DNA of 64,000 bases from Beverwykella pulmonaria (lineage: Eukaryota; Ascomycota; Dothideomycetes; Pleosporales; Melanommataceae): positions 21,894-85,893 of the forward strand of contig BCHH01000011.1 in assembly GCA_001599595.1 (NCBI GenBank), given 5' to 3'. The notes beneath the pieces are model-generated. The model saw nothing but the letters and a program-made list of their open reading frames with translations. It had not been told where the DNA came from and did not search any database. Each line of letters starts with the position of its first letter. Positions within the stretch are counted from its first letter, which is position 1. The translations under genes were made by a program, and so were the position numbers. This document shows, in pieces, positions 40,240 to 51,931 of the stretch.

Positions 40240-41205
40240 GAGGCCTAGATTTTGTGTTGCTATACCTGGCCTAATCCTCTCCATCTCTCCATAAAAAGGC
40301 TTTAGCTTGTTGACAATTATCTCATGCTGATGTCTCCACTAGTCAATTGATCTAAGCCCTAAGTCGCAATAGAGAGGCCTGACAGCTTTCTAGGTGCCCT
40401 TAGCATATACGTGTTCTCAAATTTCGCAGATCTGCCACGCCGTTTAGTAGTAAGATCAATCAGTTTCTCACGGCTCTTAAAGACGTCACGCGCGATCAGT
40501 TCAAGCTTCTTGTTAACCTTAGAGAGCTGCTAGAGAGACTTCTCTCTTTCCTTCTTTGTCTCTACCTCCTAAATATAATAGGGCCTCTTGTACCCAGAGC
40601 AGTAGCAATACCAAAACATAAATTTACTATACTGCCTGTATTTCCTGCGAACACACTCCTTCTAGAACATGCCATCTTTTGTACAAGTAACTTAAGCAGT
40701 GCCACGTCGCTCTCCTACTCAAACAATTATCTCGTCGCTGACAATAACTCTCTGCTAGAAATCTGGGCCCTTATAAGCTTTGTCGCAGCACCATTGATCG
40801 CGATCCTCCATCTGCTGGTTGTCTAGGCAAGGCTTGTATGTGGGCTTGTAGCAAGCAAAGCCAGCGTTATAAAAAGCTCTCTTAATCGTGGATTCGGATA
40901 CGAAGTTGTTTGTTGTAAGTCTCCTCTGCCACCTGCGTCCACTGCTTTTCGCAGTTCTCCTTGTTGGCAGTCGCGTACTCGAAGAGTTCCTCCTTCGCTT
41001 CCTCTGGGAGGACTGGAAGCCGGCCAGGTTGCTTCTTGTTATCAAATGCGTGGGGATCTTCATAGATTATAAAGCTCTTCTCACCTCTCTCCTCTGCCTC
41101 CTTCTCCCTCCGCTCTCTAGCAAGAGCTATATGCTTCTTCGCAGTGGAAACTGATCGATAGCCAGCTCTCCGAGCTGCCAATTTGCGGCATTCTCAAGAT
41201 ATCAA
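40240..41205 (-). mobile_element. Decayed Tc1/mariner-type transposase
   Basis: Minus strand. From about 41190 down: ARRAGYRSVSTAKKHIALA (HTH-like), a charged region, frameshift, FVSESTIKRAFYNAGFACYK (second HTH), then after a TAG the DDE start IVSDEIIV with VGERRGTA, RRKYRQYSKFMFWYCY, EVETKKEREKSL and a tail. Many internal TAG/TAA/TGA stops are present, most C-to-T type. This pattern is known from fungal Tc1-like elements with the D-E-T/I-x-V active-site strand. Ends and inverted repeats were not located. It is non-functional. Confidence 0.75.
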
Positions 41206-42287
41206 CGAAAAACGACGAAAGAAGGTCTTGTCAGAGGCTCAATGGTGGTTTGTGTGGGAAACAGAGCAATTACGACATTGCCACCTTGACTGCCATATTC
41301 AGTTTAGCGTGACTCTATAATTGGAAGCCGGTTACTGAGGGCTATTAATTAGAAAACTTCACAGGAGTAGAGTGGTAAGAGCTTGGTAGTAGTGCTATAG
41401 GGAAGGAACTCTGTCACGCTATAGAAGGAGGCTCTCTGCAAATCAGGCGCGAAGGTGACGATCCAAGCGTAATTTATAGGTAAGAGGCGCCCTAGCCTAA
41501 CATTGATTGTTACCTCTCTTATAGTCACCCCTCATCAAGACACGTGAGACACATCTGCACAATGCGGCACAGGGATTAAAGCAGCTAGCCATAATGGCAC
41601 ATATACAACCTGGCATTGTGGCTCAGCATAAAATTGTGAGTTTGCACGGCGGAAGCCGATTTCGCTAGCCCTCGTAATTAGCATCTCTGCAGTTTTTGTA
41701 TTCGGATCTTGCATTTTCCATTCAGACCCAAATCCGGCAACCATCGAGTTTCAGTCACCACCTCCACCACCACTCAACGCCAGGCATAAATTCTATTGAT
41801 TGGAAGGGTCAATGGATTCGCGTCTTGATGCACCTAACAAATACGACGACGAGAAATGACATGGGAGTTGCCGTCCACTTTCACAAGTGGAACAGGGACT
41901 CTTATTGAGCCCTATTGAACATGAGGCTTCTATTCAGAAATGTAAACCTATATTCAAGTACTAGCAGCTCTCATTCTCGGTACAATTTTGATCTCTCTCT
42001 CTTCTCGTCTACTCATCAATCCACAACTCCTCTCCTACCCATTATTGCTCTATCCCCATCTTTCCAGGTCACAAACTGTCACGATTTCGGAGACAGCGGT
42101 CATCATCCCAGATCTCCGACTGCAAAGACGCCACGCATCTCTGCCCAAGTGCACTTCAATCAGACCAGCGACTAGTAGTCTAGACCCACCCATTGAAGCT
42201 CAAACGAATCTCCAACACCTACGTGGTTAATCCCTCCTAGTCACATCTACCTCACACTTTGTTACACCTTCTCGCTCTACTCCACCC
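41206..42287. other. Intergenic, promoter and 5' UTR of the receptor gene
   Basis: About 1.1 kb. The last 350 bp are rich in CT runs (CTCTCTCTCTTCTCGTC and similar near 41990), as usual for fungal 5' leaders. No gene is seen in the rest. Confidence 0.5.
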
Positions 42288-43834
42288 ATGTCGACAGAGC
42301 TCTCCCCTCTCTATCCGAATGCCATCCTCCTCCCGGTTCTCGCACTACCCGCAGTGTTCCTTGACATCCCGCCTGTGATATGGCATTTCTCACAGCGCAA
42401 CATTGCTGCCGGCTCGCTCATCCTCTGGATTATCCTCGTCAATTTGCAGAACTGCATCAACCCATTCATTTGGCCTAGGGACAACATGATAGAATGGTGG
42501 GATGGCAATGTCTTCTGTGATATCCAAGCAAGGATTCAAGTCGGCGCCGTCGTAGCTCTCGCGTCCTCAACCGCCATGATCATGAGGAAGTTGGCCAAAG
42601 TCATGGACACGCGGAACATCACACTAGCCCCAAGCCGCAATAGTAGGAAGCGAGAGATGGCATTGGAGATTTTATGGTGTTGGGGATATCCGTGTTTCAT
42701 GATGCTGATTTACTACGTCGTTCAGCCGGTGCGGTACTTCCTATTTGGTATCTCGGGTTGCGTCTTCGCCTACGATTCCAGCTGGCCAAGCTTGGTCATG
42801 AGTTGGATGTGGAATCCCATCACCATGTGTGTTGCTTGCTATTACGCAGGTATTTCTTCCTCAATGATTCATCATGCAAGCGGTTGCTAACGTCTACTTT
42901 AGGGCTCCTGGCCTACCGTCTGCACCAATATCGACGCGAATTTCACCGCCTCGTTGCCGCCCGAAACACGACCAAGTCGCGCTTTATGCGCCTCTTCATC
43001 ATGGCTCTTTTTCTCATTGTTCTCTACCTCCCTTACACCTTCTACATCATGTACCTACTGGCCTCCCAGATCATCGACCGGTACAGCTGGAGCAGAGTCC
43101 ACGGTCCAGACTGGAACAGCGTGATTAAAGTCCCTTCCTTTGGTACAGTCCGTCTGGACAGATGGGGAGAGATTGCAACAGGATACATAGCCTTCGTAGC
43201 CTTCGGCACTGGCAGCGACGCGAACAACACGTATAAACAGATGTTCTGCGCCATTGGTCTCGGCAAGATCTTCCCTAGGTTGTACCAGATGTCTGAGAGA
43301 GAGGCATCTACGCCGTTGAGTTTTGCCTTTGCCAGAAGCTGGTGCTCAAGCGTATCAAGCAAAGCGAAGCACCTTTTCTCTAAGACTGACTCCGCCACCG
43401 AGGCGCTGCCTACCAGTTCTGAAACGAGGAACAGGTCCATCACTCTCACAACCATGTCGACGCCGACTATTACACACACAGAGTCCCTCCACCTCGTCTC
43501 TACCGCCGATCCCATTATCAACCAACACGCCGCCGAGTCTCTGACTAGTAACAAATCTTTCTTCTCCCGCGTCTTCGATCGCCGCAGCCATCAGCACCCC
43601 GTCCTCCAACTCTTCGCAAAGAAGTCCGTTGACGAGATGACGCCATTAGAGAAATCGCCTGCAGACATTGTTCAACCGTGCGTCTACGCTCGCGCCTGGT
43701 CTTCGGAAACCTCAACCACGTTGCGAACTGAGGAGATGCAGGGCATACATGTCGTCCGGGAAGTCCACCAAGACAACCACGATAAGACCTCTAAGGAAAA
43801 GGAGAAGGAAAAAGAGCATGACATTAACAAGTAG
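42288..43834 (+). CDS. Ste3-type a-factor pheromone receptor (PreA/Ste3 family)
   Basis: Exons 42288-42849 and 42903-43834 across a 53-bp intron (CTAAC branch) give 497 aa. About seven hydrophobic segments lie in the first 330 residues: AILLPVLALPAVFLDIPPVIW, LILWIILVNLQNCINPF, VGAVVALASSTAMIMRKL, the CWGYPCFMMLIYYVVQP segment, VMSWMWNPITMCVACYYAG, FIMALFLIVLYLPYTFYIMY and IATGYIAFVAFGTGSDANNTY. The pattern (short N-terminus, RLHQYRREFHRLVAARN loop, FGTGSDANNTYK near the end of TM7) is that of the fungal GPCRs that bind the lipidated a-type pheromone and signal through a G protein at the plasma membrane. A long Ser/Thr-rich cytoplasmic tail (about 160 residues), ending in a Lys/Glu run, is a likely phosphorylation target. 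Frame intact. Confidence 0.92.
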
Positions 43835-44590
43835 ACTTGACGACGAACCTGAGACTCGAAGCCATGTGCAGCATACTCACCAATCAGTGGAGGGCTTGAT
43901 GTTGATGTGCGTAACTTGAACTTCGGCAAAAATTTACTTCGTCAATTCCATGTATAGCTTGCGGGCATTCACTACGCGCTTATTAATTGGAAAATATCAT
44001 TTAGCAAGCGAGATCCATCTTGCTATAACGGATGGATGGATGGATCATCTTGAACATACCTGGTTTTATTTAGCATGGTTTAGGGAGAAGAGTTGGAGGT
44101 CGTGGCTGTAATACTTGAGTTATCTTCTTACTTTCATTAATGAAACTTGATCCTCTTCTGTGACGATCCAGGTGGTGTAGGAGCAAGTCGGCACAAAAGC
44201 GACTTCAGTATGTTGCTTTTTCAGGTCGAAACACTTCTCAATTTCTGCTTGCAATTATATTACTCACATCTTCTCATAAGTTCGATTGACATGCGCGATT
44301 CTTTTTGTTAACTGATTTCGGCAACGCTTGATCTTTCACTGTCTTGGCACGAAATCTCTTCGTTTACTGTCAATGGCATTCTGTCTTACGCTCTTTGCAA
44401 AAATTAAAATATATTTTACCACCACACAACCCCCTCTGTCCCTTCAAAGGCTGCGACCATCCATCTCTCATATACCATACAACATGCTGCAACCCCTGCC
44501 CACATAAAGTACCAGAGTCGTAGAACCTACCCTGCCGGACATAATAGTACTATCCAAAGCGAGGCCGATCCTCCTGTTGACACCCCAGAA
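43835..44590. other. Intergenic, no supported gene
   Basis: About 750 bp, AT-rich, with a short GGAT microsatellite at about 44031-44046. Frames on the minus strand (44468-44710) overlap the next relic and are discounted. Confidence 0.5.
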
Positions 44591-45404
44591 TGCAGTATGA
44601 ACTCCTTCAAATCCACCATCAGCATGCTTTTGGGCGAGCTCTCTGCCCACCTCTACTAAGCTAAGGCTGAGCGCTCTACCCTCCGCGCGAAGAACCGTAA
44701 AATGCGGCACGTCACCCTCTACTGAAGCATTTTATCAAAAGTGCTTCAAGATGATGTAGGCTGAGCAAGACCGCCTAACAGCGGACCCGTAGAGTTGACG
44801 TCCACGAACAAACGGGCACCACACTAGTCTGAGACGAGGGAAGGTTGGAAGGTATCATTGAGACGTGCAGAAGAGCGCCACAGATATAGCGATGCTCAAA
44901 ACATTGTCTGAAAACTGAAAATTAGAGAACGAGAAGTTAAGGTGTGAGAATGCGACGTTGCAGAATAGAGTCGAGCAGCAAGATGCCATTATTGAGGACC
45001 TATATGCTGAATTTGGCAAGACCGGCGATTTCGCAACTACATAGATTTAGCTCGCCCGACAGAGCCTCGAAGAAAGGCGCAAGATCTGTACTGAGAAAGC
45101 CGTGATTGAGGAGAAATTCAAGATGGTCAAGACATGGTTCCTATTCTGCGAGAAGTGTAACATGGCATCGAGCAGCACGGCGTGTCCGACATCCCACTAA
45201 GTGAGGGGGTACTTCGATGGGTCACCGTATGGACCGGTATGTGACGCGATTAGAAAGAAGTATCCGCATCTCAAGGAAATCGCGGCATGCCAGAAGGATA
45301 TCTGACTCACAGTGCCGGTCATCAAGCCATTCACTGCTGATGATGCCATAAGGGGCTTCAGGCTGACCGAGCAGCATCATTTGAGACGGAAAGGGGCAAA
45401 ATAG
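44591..45404 (+). pseudogene. Decayed coiled-coil / Cys-motif gene
   Basis: From 44932 one plus-strand frame reads through to 45404 with five stops (TAG, TAG, TAA, TGA, and a closing TAG), most changeable from CAG, CAA or CGA by C-to-T. It reads NEKLRCENATLQNRVEQQD, SLEERRKICTEKAV, then KTWFLFCEKCNMASSSTACP (CxxC...C), GYFDGSPYGPVCDAIRKKYP and LKEIAACQKD. The upstream part (44591-44930) has similar but frameshifted character. The family is not recognised; a coiled coil followed by a Cys motif is what can be seen. Probably RIP-like or neutral decay. Confidence 0.55.
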
Positions 45405-46452
45405 AGAGGGCTTTAAAACCAGAGGCGGAAGATGACGGCATGCCAGTTTTCTTCAGATCGAATCTTTCCAAAGTCAACGCTGCTCTCGATGATCTAAGAG
45501 AAGCTTTAGCTCCGAGGAGAAATCTTGGGTAACACAGGAAGGAAAAAGATTGAACATTGGATAGATGATATTCCGGAAAGAACGGTATATAAATAAAGAA
45601 AGGTTCATGAATCTCATAACGTCATTCTTCTTTCCATGTGATGCCGACTTCGTGGTAGCAGCACAAGTCAAACAAACTTAGCACTATGGTGAAAGGATTA
45701 ACACAGCTCTGTGCTACACCACTATATCCGCCAGAGGAACTTTTGCTCTATATCTTGACATGCTTGTTTGCACAGCTAATATTGAGTACGTAGGGAAGGG
45801 GGTGTGGGAGTCGTACCTGATCTCGACGCTCACACGCAGGCCTGGCAAAGAGGATGCGTCGATGTATTAAAGTGACATGAAAGTTCAACAGAAGCAGGCT
45901 CCCTTCACAAGTCGATTGCTTTATCTGGCATGGCACCTTTTAAGATTAAAGCGGTGGCTTGCTCAAAAGTCATGCTAGGCGAAGCCTCAAGATTGCTTAG
46001 TCACAAGCCCACAATGAGGTCATGCGGGGAAAATTGCAGCGAACAATATTAACATCACATTTATTCACATAGTTCACGAAAGCAAGAGAGAAATTATTGT
46101 CGTGAATCTGTTCATTGGTTTTCGGTAAAGCATATCCACATGGCGAATGCTTCGCTCAAAGGCATGCTCGAAAGCAGCCGGTGTTAGAGCGAGCGATGTT
46201 CAAGTAACTCTCGCAAGATCCTCAACAGATCATTGACCAGCTTCCCATGAACCCTCCTAATTCATTGCAGTGATGCAGCTGTTCCTCCAGCATGACGATT
46301 GAGTAGCTCGCGTGTCCGCAGCTTCAGAAGACCTGTAGACGGAACTCGTTGGCGGTAGACGATGGAGTGATCGAAAGTCGTTTAAAAGGTCGTTGCAGTT
46401 GGCCGTTCATTGGTGTTGGTGTAATGGGAGCTGTTGTTGTGGGACGAGTCGT
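45405..46452. other. Intergenic, 3' flank of eL41
   Basis: About 1.05 kb. Short frames at 45474-45936 have no family features. Confidence 0.5.
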
Positions 46453-46588
46453 TTACTTGCTGCGGGATTGTTAGAACTGCGCAACGAACGATGAGAATGT
46501 TAGGGTTGGGAACTTACGATCTAGCCCTCGTCTTTCTCCTCTTGCGCTTGAGCCTTCGAACCCTCTTCTTTCTCCATTTGGCACGCAT
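46453..46588 (-). CDS. RPL41: 60S ribosomal protein eL41 (25 aa)
   Basis: Minus-strand exons 46588-46518 and 46459-46453, joined over a 58-bp intron (GTAAGT donor, CCCGCAG acceptor), encode a 25-residue peptide starting MRAKWRKKRVRRLKRKRRK and ending with Ser-Lys. This is the universal, extremely basic eL41, the smallest ribosomal protein, bound at the interface of the subunits. Length and sequence agree with the family. The stop follows two codons after the intron, a split common in filamentous fungi. Another candidate acceptor (CGCCCGCAG near 46612) upstream suggests a 5' leader intron. It lies among decayed genes but is itself clean. Confidence 0.93.
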
Positions 46589-47139
46589 CCTGTCGGCTAG
46601 TTTGAACTGCGGGCGAGTCAGTAGCTGTTAAGTCAAGGTGCGCTGCGACGGCGATGAGGAGGGTGGCCAAAAAGGACGAGTGCATCATGTACTCAATTGA
46701 GGTTCATGGGCTTGATGCAGAGCGGGGCAGAACAGGATAACTTACTTCGCTTCGAAGATGTTGTTCGTGGGTGTGGTGGAATGATGGAGAGGCAAAGCTT
46801 CTTAAGTCAATGTGCGGGCTCGCTTACCAGAAAGCGCTAGTTCTGATGGGCGATGGCGGCTTGGCGTCACCGTAAGAGTTGCATGAGACCCCGCCCGACT
46901 TCACTCATGCATCACGCTCGTGAACTGTGATAGGCTGCACGATAGGCCAGGGTGTTGTTTTGAAGAGGGCGGATGAGAGAGTGGCATATTTCGAGGTCAG
47001 GCTCACGGAGAGCAACCCAGACGGTAATCCTTCCTACTAAAGTTTGAACAGCTCCGCAATACGGACAACCTCGCAGAAACTCAGAATGTCATCGATATTT
47101 AAGGAAGCGAACAATTCTGCCTTGGTAGACACGCTTCTC
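46589..47139. other. eL41 promoter and leader region
   Basis: About 550 bp upstream of eL41 on the minus strand, with likely 5' UTR intron signals between about 46613 and 46750. No other gene is seen. Confidence 0.5.
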
Positions 47140-49460
47140 TCTGGTGAGAGAACTGATCCCCTAGAGAAGGCATGAATATGTTCTAATGGCCACAGTCGAC
47201 ATCACTGGTCAGACCCCACCATCCCGAGTAAGCATCTCAGAATCCATTGCGTTTTGTACGAATAGAACCCTATCGCAAATAATCCATCATTTTTCTACGC
47301 CACTGACGTTTCCACGAACGGTACATATCTCAAGAAGAGTAATGTGCTAGCTCTCAAGGGCACGGAATTCGAATGGGACGAAAGGGTGGCTCCTTCCTCC
47401 TCGACGACAGAGACGAACTTCGTCTCTCAGACAGTGTGGCGCTGATATACCACTCGATTCAAGAGGTGGAAGAGGAGAAGTTGACACCGATCCAAGAACG
47501 GGAGAAGATGGTATATAAGGCGCCACTACTCTCCTTTCCATCTTCTTACTAACTCAGGGCAGCTCTTCGCCTTTCGCTTTCTCGTGACCGGCTGCCTTCT
47601 CGAAATCGGTGGCTACGGAAAGGTCTTGATTACTATTCGTCAAAAGACGCAGCGCCAGCTCGCGTACAAGATCATCGACCTTCGAGCTATATAGGCATCA
47701 ACACCAGCTTCTCTACGCCTGCCTACCAAGCAACATCCTACTCTCAAAGAAAAGGTGGCCAACTGGAGTCGCGAAATGCTTTCGAGAGTTCTATATTCTC
47801 AAGGACCTAAGCCATGTGAGTGGTTTTTGATTGAAATTTATTCGAGTTGTCACTAAGCTGCGCCAGCCTCTATTTAGAAAGTCTTCTATAGTTCTAACAG
47901 CATGTATTTTGCATAAGAATTCGTTTGCATCATCTAACAGTTGCATAGCTATATCATTCAAGAGCTCGTCCCTATGGGTGATCTTTTCTCCTACATTGAG
48001 CATAAGGGAAGTCGTCTCCACGACGTTGAAGCTGCTATCATAGTTAGACAAATTCTCAAAGGTATTGAGTACCAACATGACAACGGCATAGTCCACCGAG
48101 ACTTCAACCAGATAATGTGCTCATGACCTCGCTGGATGATGGCGTCCGGATCGTCATAACTGATTTTGGTAACGCAAGCTACCTCCTAGAGGAACAAAGT
48201 ACTAGCAGCAACAGGAAATCTTTCAAGCAGCGCATGTCCTCGCTGGTCGGAACTCTGGAATACACAGCGCCGTAAGTGTACCCCAATTTCTAATCTCTGA
48301 GCGTACTTGACTGACATGTTGTAAGCTGCTTTCTGAAGATACAGCAAGGCATAACGGACCCAGGCCGATATTTTCGACTCCTTAATAATTCTGCATTGTT
48401 GTTCGGGGTGGCGTCGTGCTGATCTGATATGTTGTAATGAGGTGCATAAAGTGAACGAAGCAATTCCCGTCCAGCTAGGATACTCTAAGAGTGTAGACAT
48501 GTGGTCAATCGGGTCGCTCATCACCGCACTCCTTTCAGGAGAGGCAATCTTCACTAATCGGGACGATCCTAATTACCAACATGATCCAGCCAAGGTCATA
48601 CTAGCACTCGCCTCCAATCGCGATCTTGGAATTCTCGGCGACGAAGATCATGCGGTTTGGGGCTCCGTAAGTTTTAGACCGAAGGACTTTATCAGAAAAC
48701 TCCTAGTACTACATGAGGAGTCTCGCATGACAGCGACCGAAGCTTTAGCTTATCCATGGTTTTCGAACAGGTACCACGCCGCCCAATTCGACACACTACA
48801 AAAAGGCCCTCTGTGATTGGCAACCTCGCCGTAGAGTCTTCCAACAAGTCGAACCTATCTCTGAATCTGTGACCGATCCTGCTACTCCTGACGTGGAGGA
48901 GAAACGATTCAGCCAAGACATAATTTCTCACTAATTTGCTCAACCTTTTCAACGCGTTCCACATAATGATATTCGCGACAAATTCGTCGATTCCCAACAC
49001 CGACGAATCAATACGGCATTACTGATCATTGCTCAAGAATGCGGAGAGCGGAAAGAGTACAAAGATGCTAACAGGGGATACAAGGATATCTCCCATGAAG
49101 ATGCAGACCAGTTCGCACAGCAGCTAGGCGATGCCAGTGACTCAGGTAACTTTCGGTATCCAACGTATCAATAATTACAAGGGCAACTCTATGAGTCAAC
49201 CCACTATCGCTTCGGAAGTTGCAGGCATGTATTTAGCAGGTGAGTATGTGAACGACGAGGACAGCGAGTATTACAGATACGATGAGAGCATGGGTGAGGC
49301 ACTGGACGAATTAGATCACCAAGGCGAAGGTCCTTATCATGATATTCGAGCAGACCCGCCGGAAGCTACATCGGACTCTAGCACTGTGCGCGAGACGCCA
49401 ATTAAGGGTACGAAGAGGTATCAACAATCGCCACTTGCACGGGACCTCTCAAGCGGATGA
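47140..49460 (+). pseudogene. FHA-domain Chk2/Mek1-type protein kinase pseudogene
   Basis: Plus-strand fragments in changing frames. An FHA piece (FYATDVSTNGTYLKKS), then in another frame GSFLLDDRDELRLSDSVALI. The kinase start has LEIGGYGKVLITI (glycine loop changed) and LAYKIIDLRA (the VAIK-like Lys). Next come IIQELVPMGDLFSYIEHKG, GIEYQHDNGIVHRDF, where one base is lost inside the catalytic loop, then in the next frame PDNVLMTSLDDGVRIVITDF (DFG intact), VGTLEYTAP, an intron, YSKSVDMWSIGSLITALLSG, RMTATEALAYPWF, and a tail with DWQPRRR. The order FHA-kinase is that of Rad53/Chk2/Mek1 checkpoint and meiosis kinases. Several frameshifts and stops make it non-functional. The last open piece (49131-49460) is the former C-terminus or unrelated. 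Confidence 0.8.
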
Positions 49461-50940
49461 GACCTACTGATGGGCTTCATTGATCTCACTACTATTTGAT
49501 GTCTACTAATTAAAAGCGACACTAATCTTCATGTATGAGGATGATGTGGCGGGTTTAGGGTCTATATCTTAGAATTCATGTGGGGCAGGGATATATGAAT
49601 ATTAACGCAAGTTGCTACTTGAAGTTTTCGATATGGCATTATCTACGTCGAAGCATGGTATCGTATCGTATCAAGCAAGTTTCATCCTTTTGTACTCTGT
49701 CGTCTCTAGTCCGTAAGATTGTAAAAGTTCCAACGAACTAAAGCAAGTCAACCCAAAGTAGTCAGGCAACATTTTCTCCATTGCTAAAATTTGTGAGTCG
49801 AGCTGTTGATATATGCATCATAACTTTGTTTTTCGTAGGAGTTATTGCCTTTCGATGTAATTTAGAGAGAAGACCAGAGGCGTCAACCTAGCCTCCCTTA
49901 AATCAATCCCTCATCCATCAGTCATATACTTTTCTCACCTCATTTCCTCTTCTTTTTTCCTTTCCCTCCGGATTATTGCCGAGGCTTCTTTTGTTCTGCT
50001 CGTTCACTTTCTTGCTTTAGTTCATCCGACCATCAAGGTATACTTCAGCCTCTTATGGTCACTTCATGTCATTCACCCTTCGGGTATGGGGCGTTCCTGT
50101 ACCATTATAACTACTACATCAAACTGTTATCTTGATTCATTTCCAGAAAGATATCAGACACGCAGAGCCTCCAACAAATGAAGCTGAACCAATGCTTCTT
50201 TAAAGATGAGCTCCGGCGGATGTTGAGCCCGGTAAACCTCGACGTACCAAGAAACTCCGAGAGTAGGTGGGTAGATCATGTCGTCACTCATTGAGGGCGA
50301 GTGTTCTTTTGACCTTGATTCGTTTCACACCCAGGGCCCTTTCGACTAGCATATTATCGCAGAACGGCGACAAGGGGCTTGCGCTGCGTCTCCATCGTTC
50401 CATGGTATCTAGTAACTACCAGTATTTTTGGCTTTCGATGAGTAATCCCGACCATCTTCTCTCAACGCCATTGTATACACTAAACCATGCTGAGACATTT
50501 AAATGTATCCCAAGTTCCATTAACAAGGGATAACGGAATGCTCCTGGGCAAGGAATCTTATGTACTCTCATGAGGTGCACCGTACCGAGATAAGCTACTT
50601 CAACCCTATCCCTTGCTATCTCTTCTATTCTAATCCCACTCGCTTTCCACCTCGTCCTCATTTATCCCTTTGTCTTCTCCCAGTTTACAAATACACCATG
50701 AACATACTTTCTGTGATCTGGAACCGCACTAGTCATACTACTCATAGTTTGATTTTCCTACCGGCTACAGTTGCATCTCTCAAATATCAATCCCGACTCT
50801 TTCTTCTCACTATATACAACTGGAAGACCTGTCTCAATTGACCATCGTGACTAAACGGCAACACTCTGCATCTCCTCTTAGGCCATGCAAACGATAGGCT
50901 CTATCGACCTCATCCTCAGAACACGGGACTTCAGAGTCTG
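49461..50940. other. Intergenic with leader-like sequence, no firm gene
   Basis: About 1.5 kb. 49920-50040 is strongly pyrimidine-rich followed by GTATAC...CCAG (about 50037-50148), resembling a transcribed leader with an intron. Frames at 50267-50533 and 50560-50841 lack family features. It may be the 5' region of the BTB-like relic or a noncoding transcript. Confidence 0.4.
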
Positions 50941-50943
50941 CAT

Positions 50944-51660
50944 ATGACACTTTATCCGCACACCAGGGTTATTGGCTTCTCTCTCTTTTGGTTCGCAAAG
51001 CCTATCTCCAGCTCAACGTAGCTCCGACCCCCGACCAAGCACTCTGGGGCGAACTTCTAACGCCGACTTGGAAGCCAAACCAGCATCTCCATCATCTGTT
51101 CCGCCTCAAATTCAAAATCTTCTCAGCAAAGGCCTACAAAAATTAGCAAGAGGAGGTCAGACACCCATCGCGTCTGTCATCTCCGCACCTGTAAAGACAG
51201 CCGGCTTGCTCACGCCCGAAGCCCGAGAAGCTAGTCATGATGGCATTGTAGTAAGGTTCTATTCCCATGAAAGGTTCGTTTACTCACACTCTTCCGGACC
51301 CTGCCCTCTGTGAGAAACAGTGTTCAGCCAACCGAAGCAAATGTTTCGGTCTATTTTCGAGCACCAGACACGTTCCCTATCTTTCTCAGCGGCGGCGTAA
51401 TTATCCGAACAGAACTAGATGATGCGCCCACACCATTTCAGTTGCACAGCGCTGTGCTTGTCCGCCATTCGAGCTGGTTCAAGCACGCCTTCCAAGCAAG
51501 CGATACCGAAAATCCGCGGTCTGCGTGGTAGTCATTCACGCTTGAGGAAATTGATAGCAAAATCAGTCTTGGGCCAGGTGTGTACAGAAGCTGAGCGGGA
51601 GCACCTCTTCACTACCATCCTTACACGGACGGGCGCTGGTGCACCCGCAAGACCGTAGTT
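50944..51660 (+). pseudogene. BTB/POZ-like gene, probably broken
   Basis: Plus strand. A Ser/Pro-rich N-terminal piece joins, by a 44-bp intron (GTTCGT at about 51276 to AACAG at 51319), to VSVYFRAPDTFPIFLSGGVI and then PFQLHSAVLVRHSSWFKHAF, which has the BTB pattern (F-x-x-H-x-x-V-L-x-x-x-S-x-x-F). A TAG stop follows at 51529-51531; in the same frame the reading continues SFTLEEIDSKISLGPG. The start codon is unclear and the C-terminus absent. It looks like a truncated or decayed copy of a fungal BTB-domain gene. Confidence 0.4.
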
Positions 51661-51931
51661 ACGTCGAAACGTGGATGGTAACAGCAGCAAGAAGGCGAAG
51701 AGCCGAGGTAGCTTCTTCCGAGGAATAGGAAAGAGCGCGTACATGCGGCTCGAATACTGGTAGATTAGAGAATAGCAGGATGTTCGGTGGGGAGGGTTAT
51801 CGAGTGTGTTTCGATTTGTGGGTTCATTACTACAATTTTCATCGCCTGTTTTGGCTTCATCTTTGAACATAGATTTGTGACTGTACGAGTAGAGTGGGTA
51901 TCAATTTCGACCTAATGATAGATACAGCAGC

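Noticed and set aside
40468..40479. CTCACGGCTCTT shared with the 18-bp direct repeats
   Set aside because: Only 12 bases match, and they are part of the Tc1 transposase coding sequence, so chance is sufficient.
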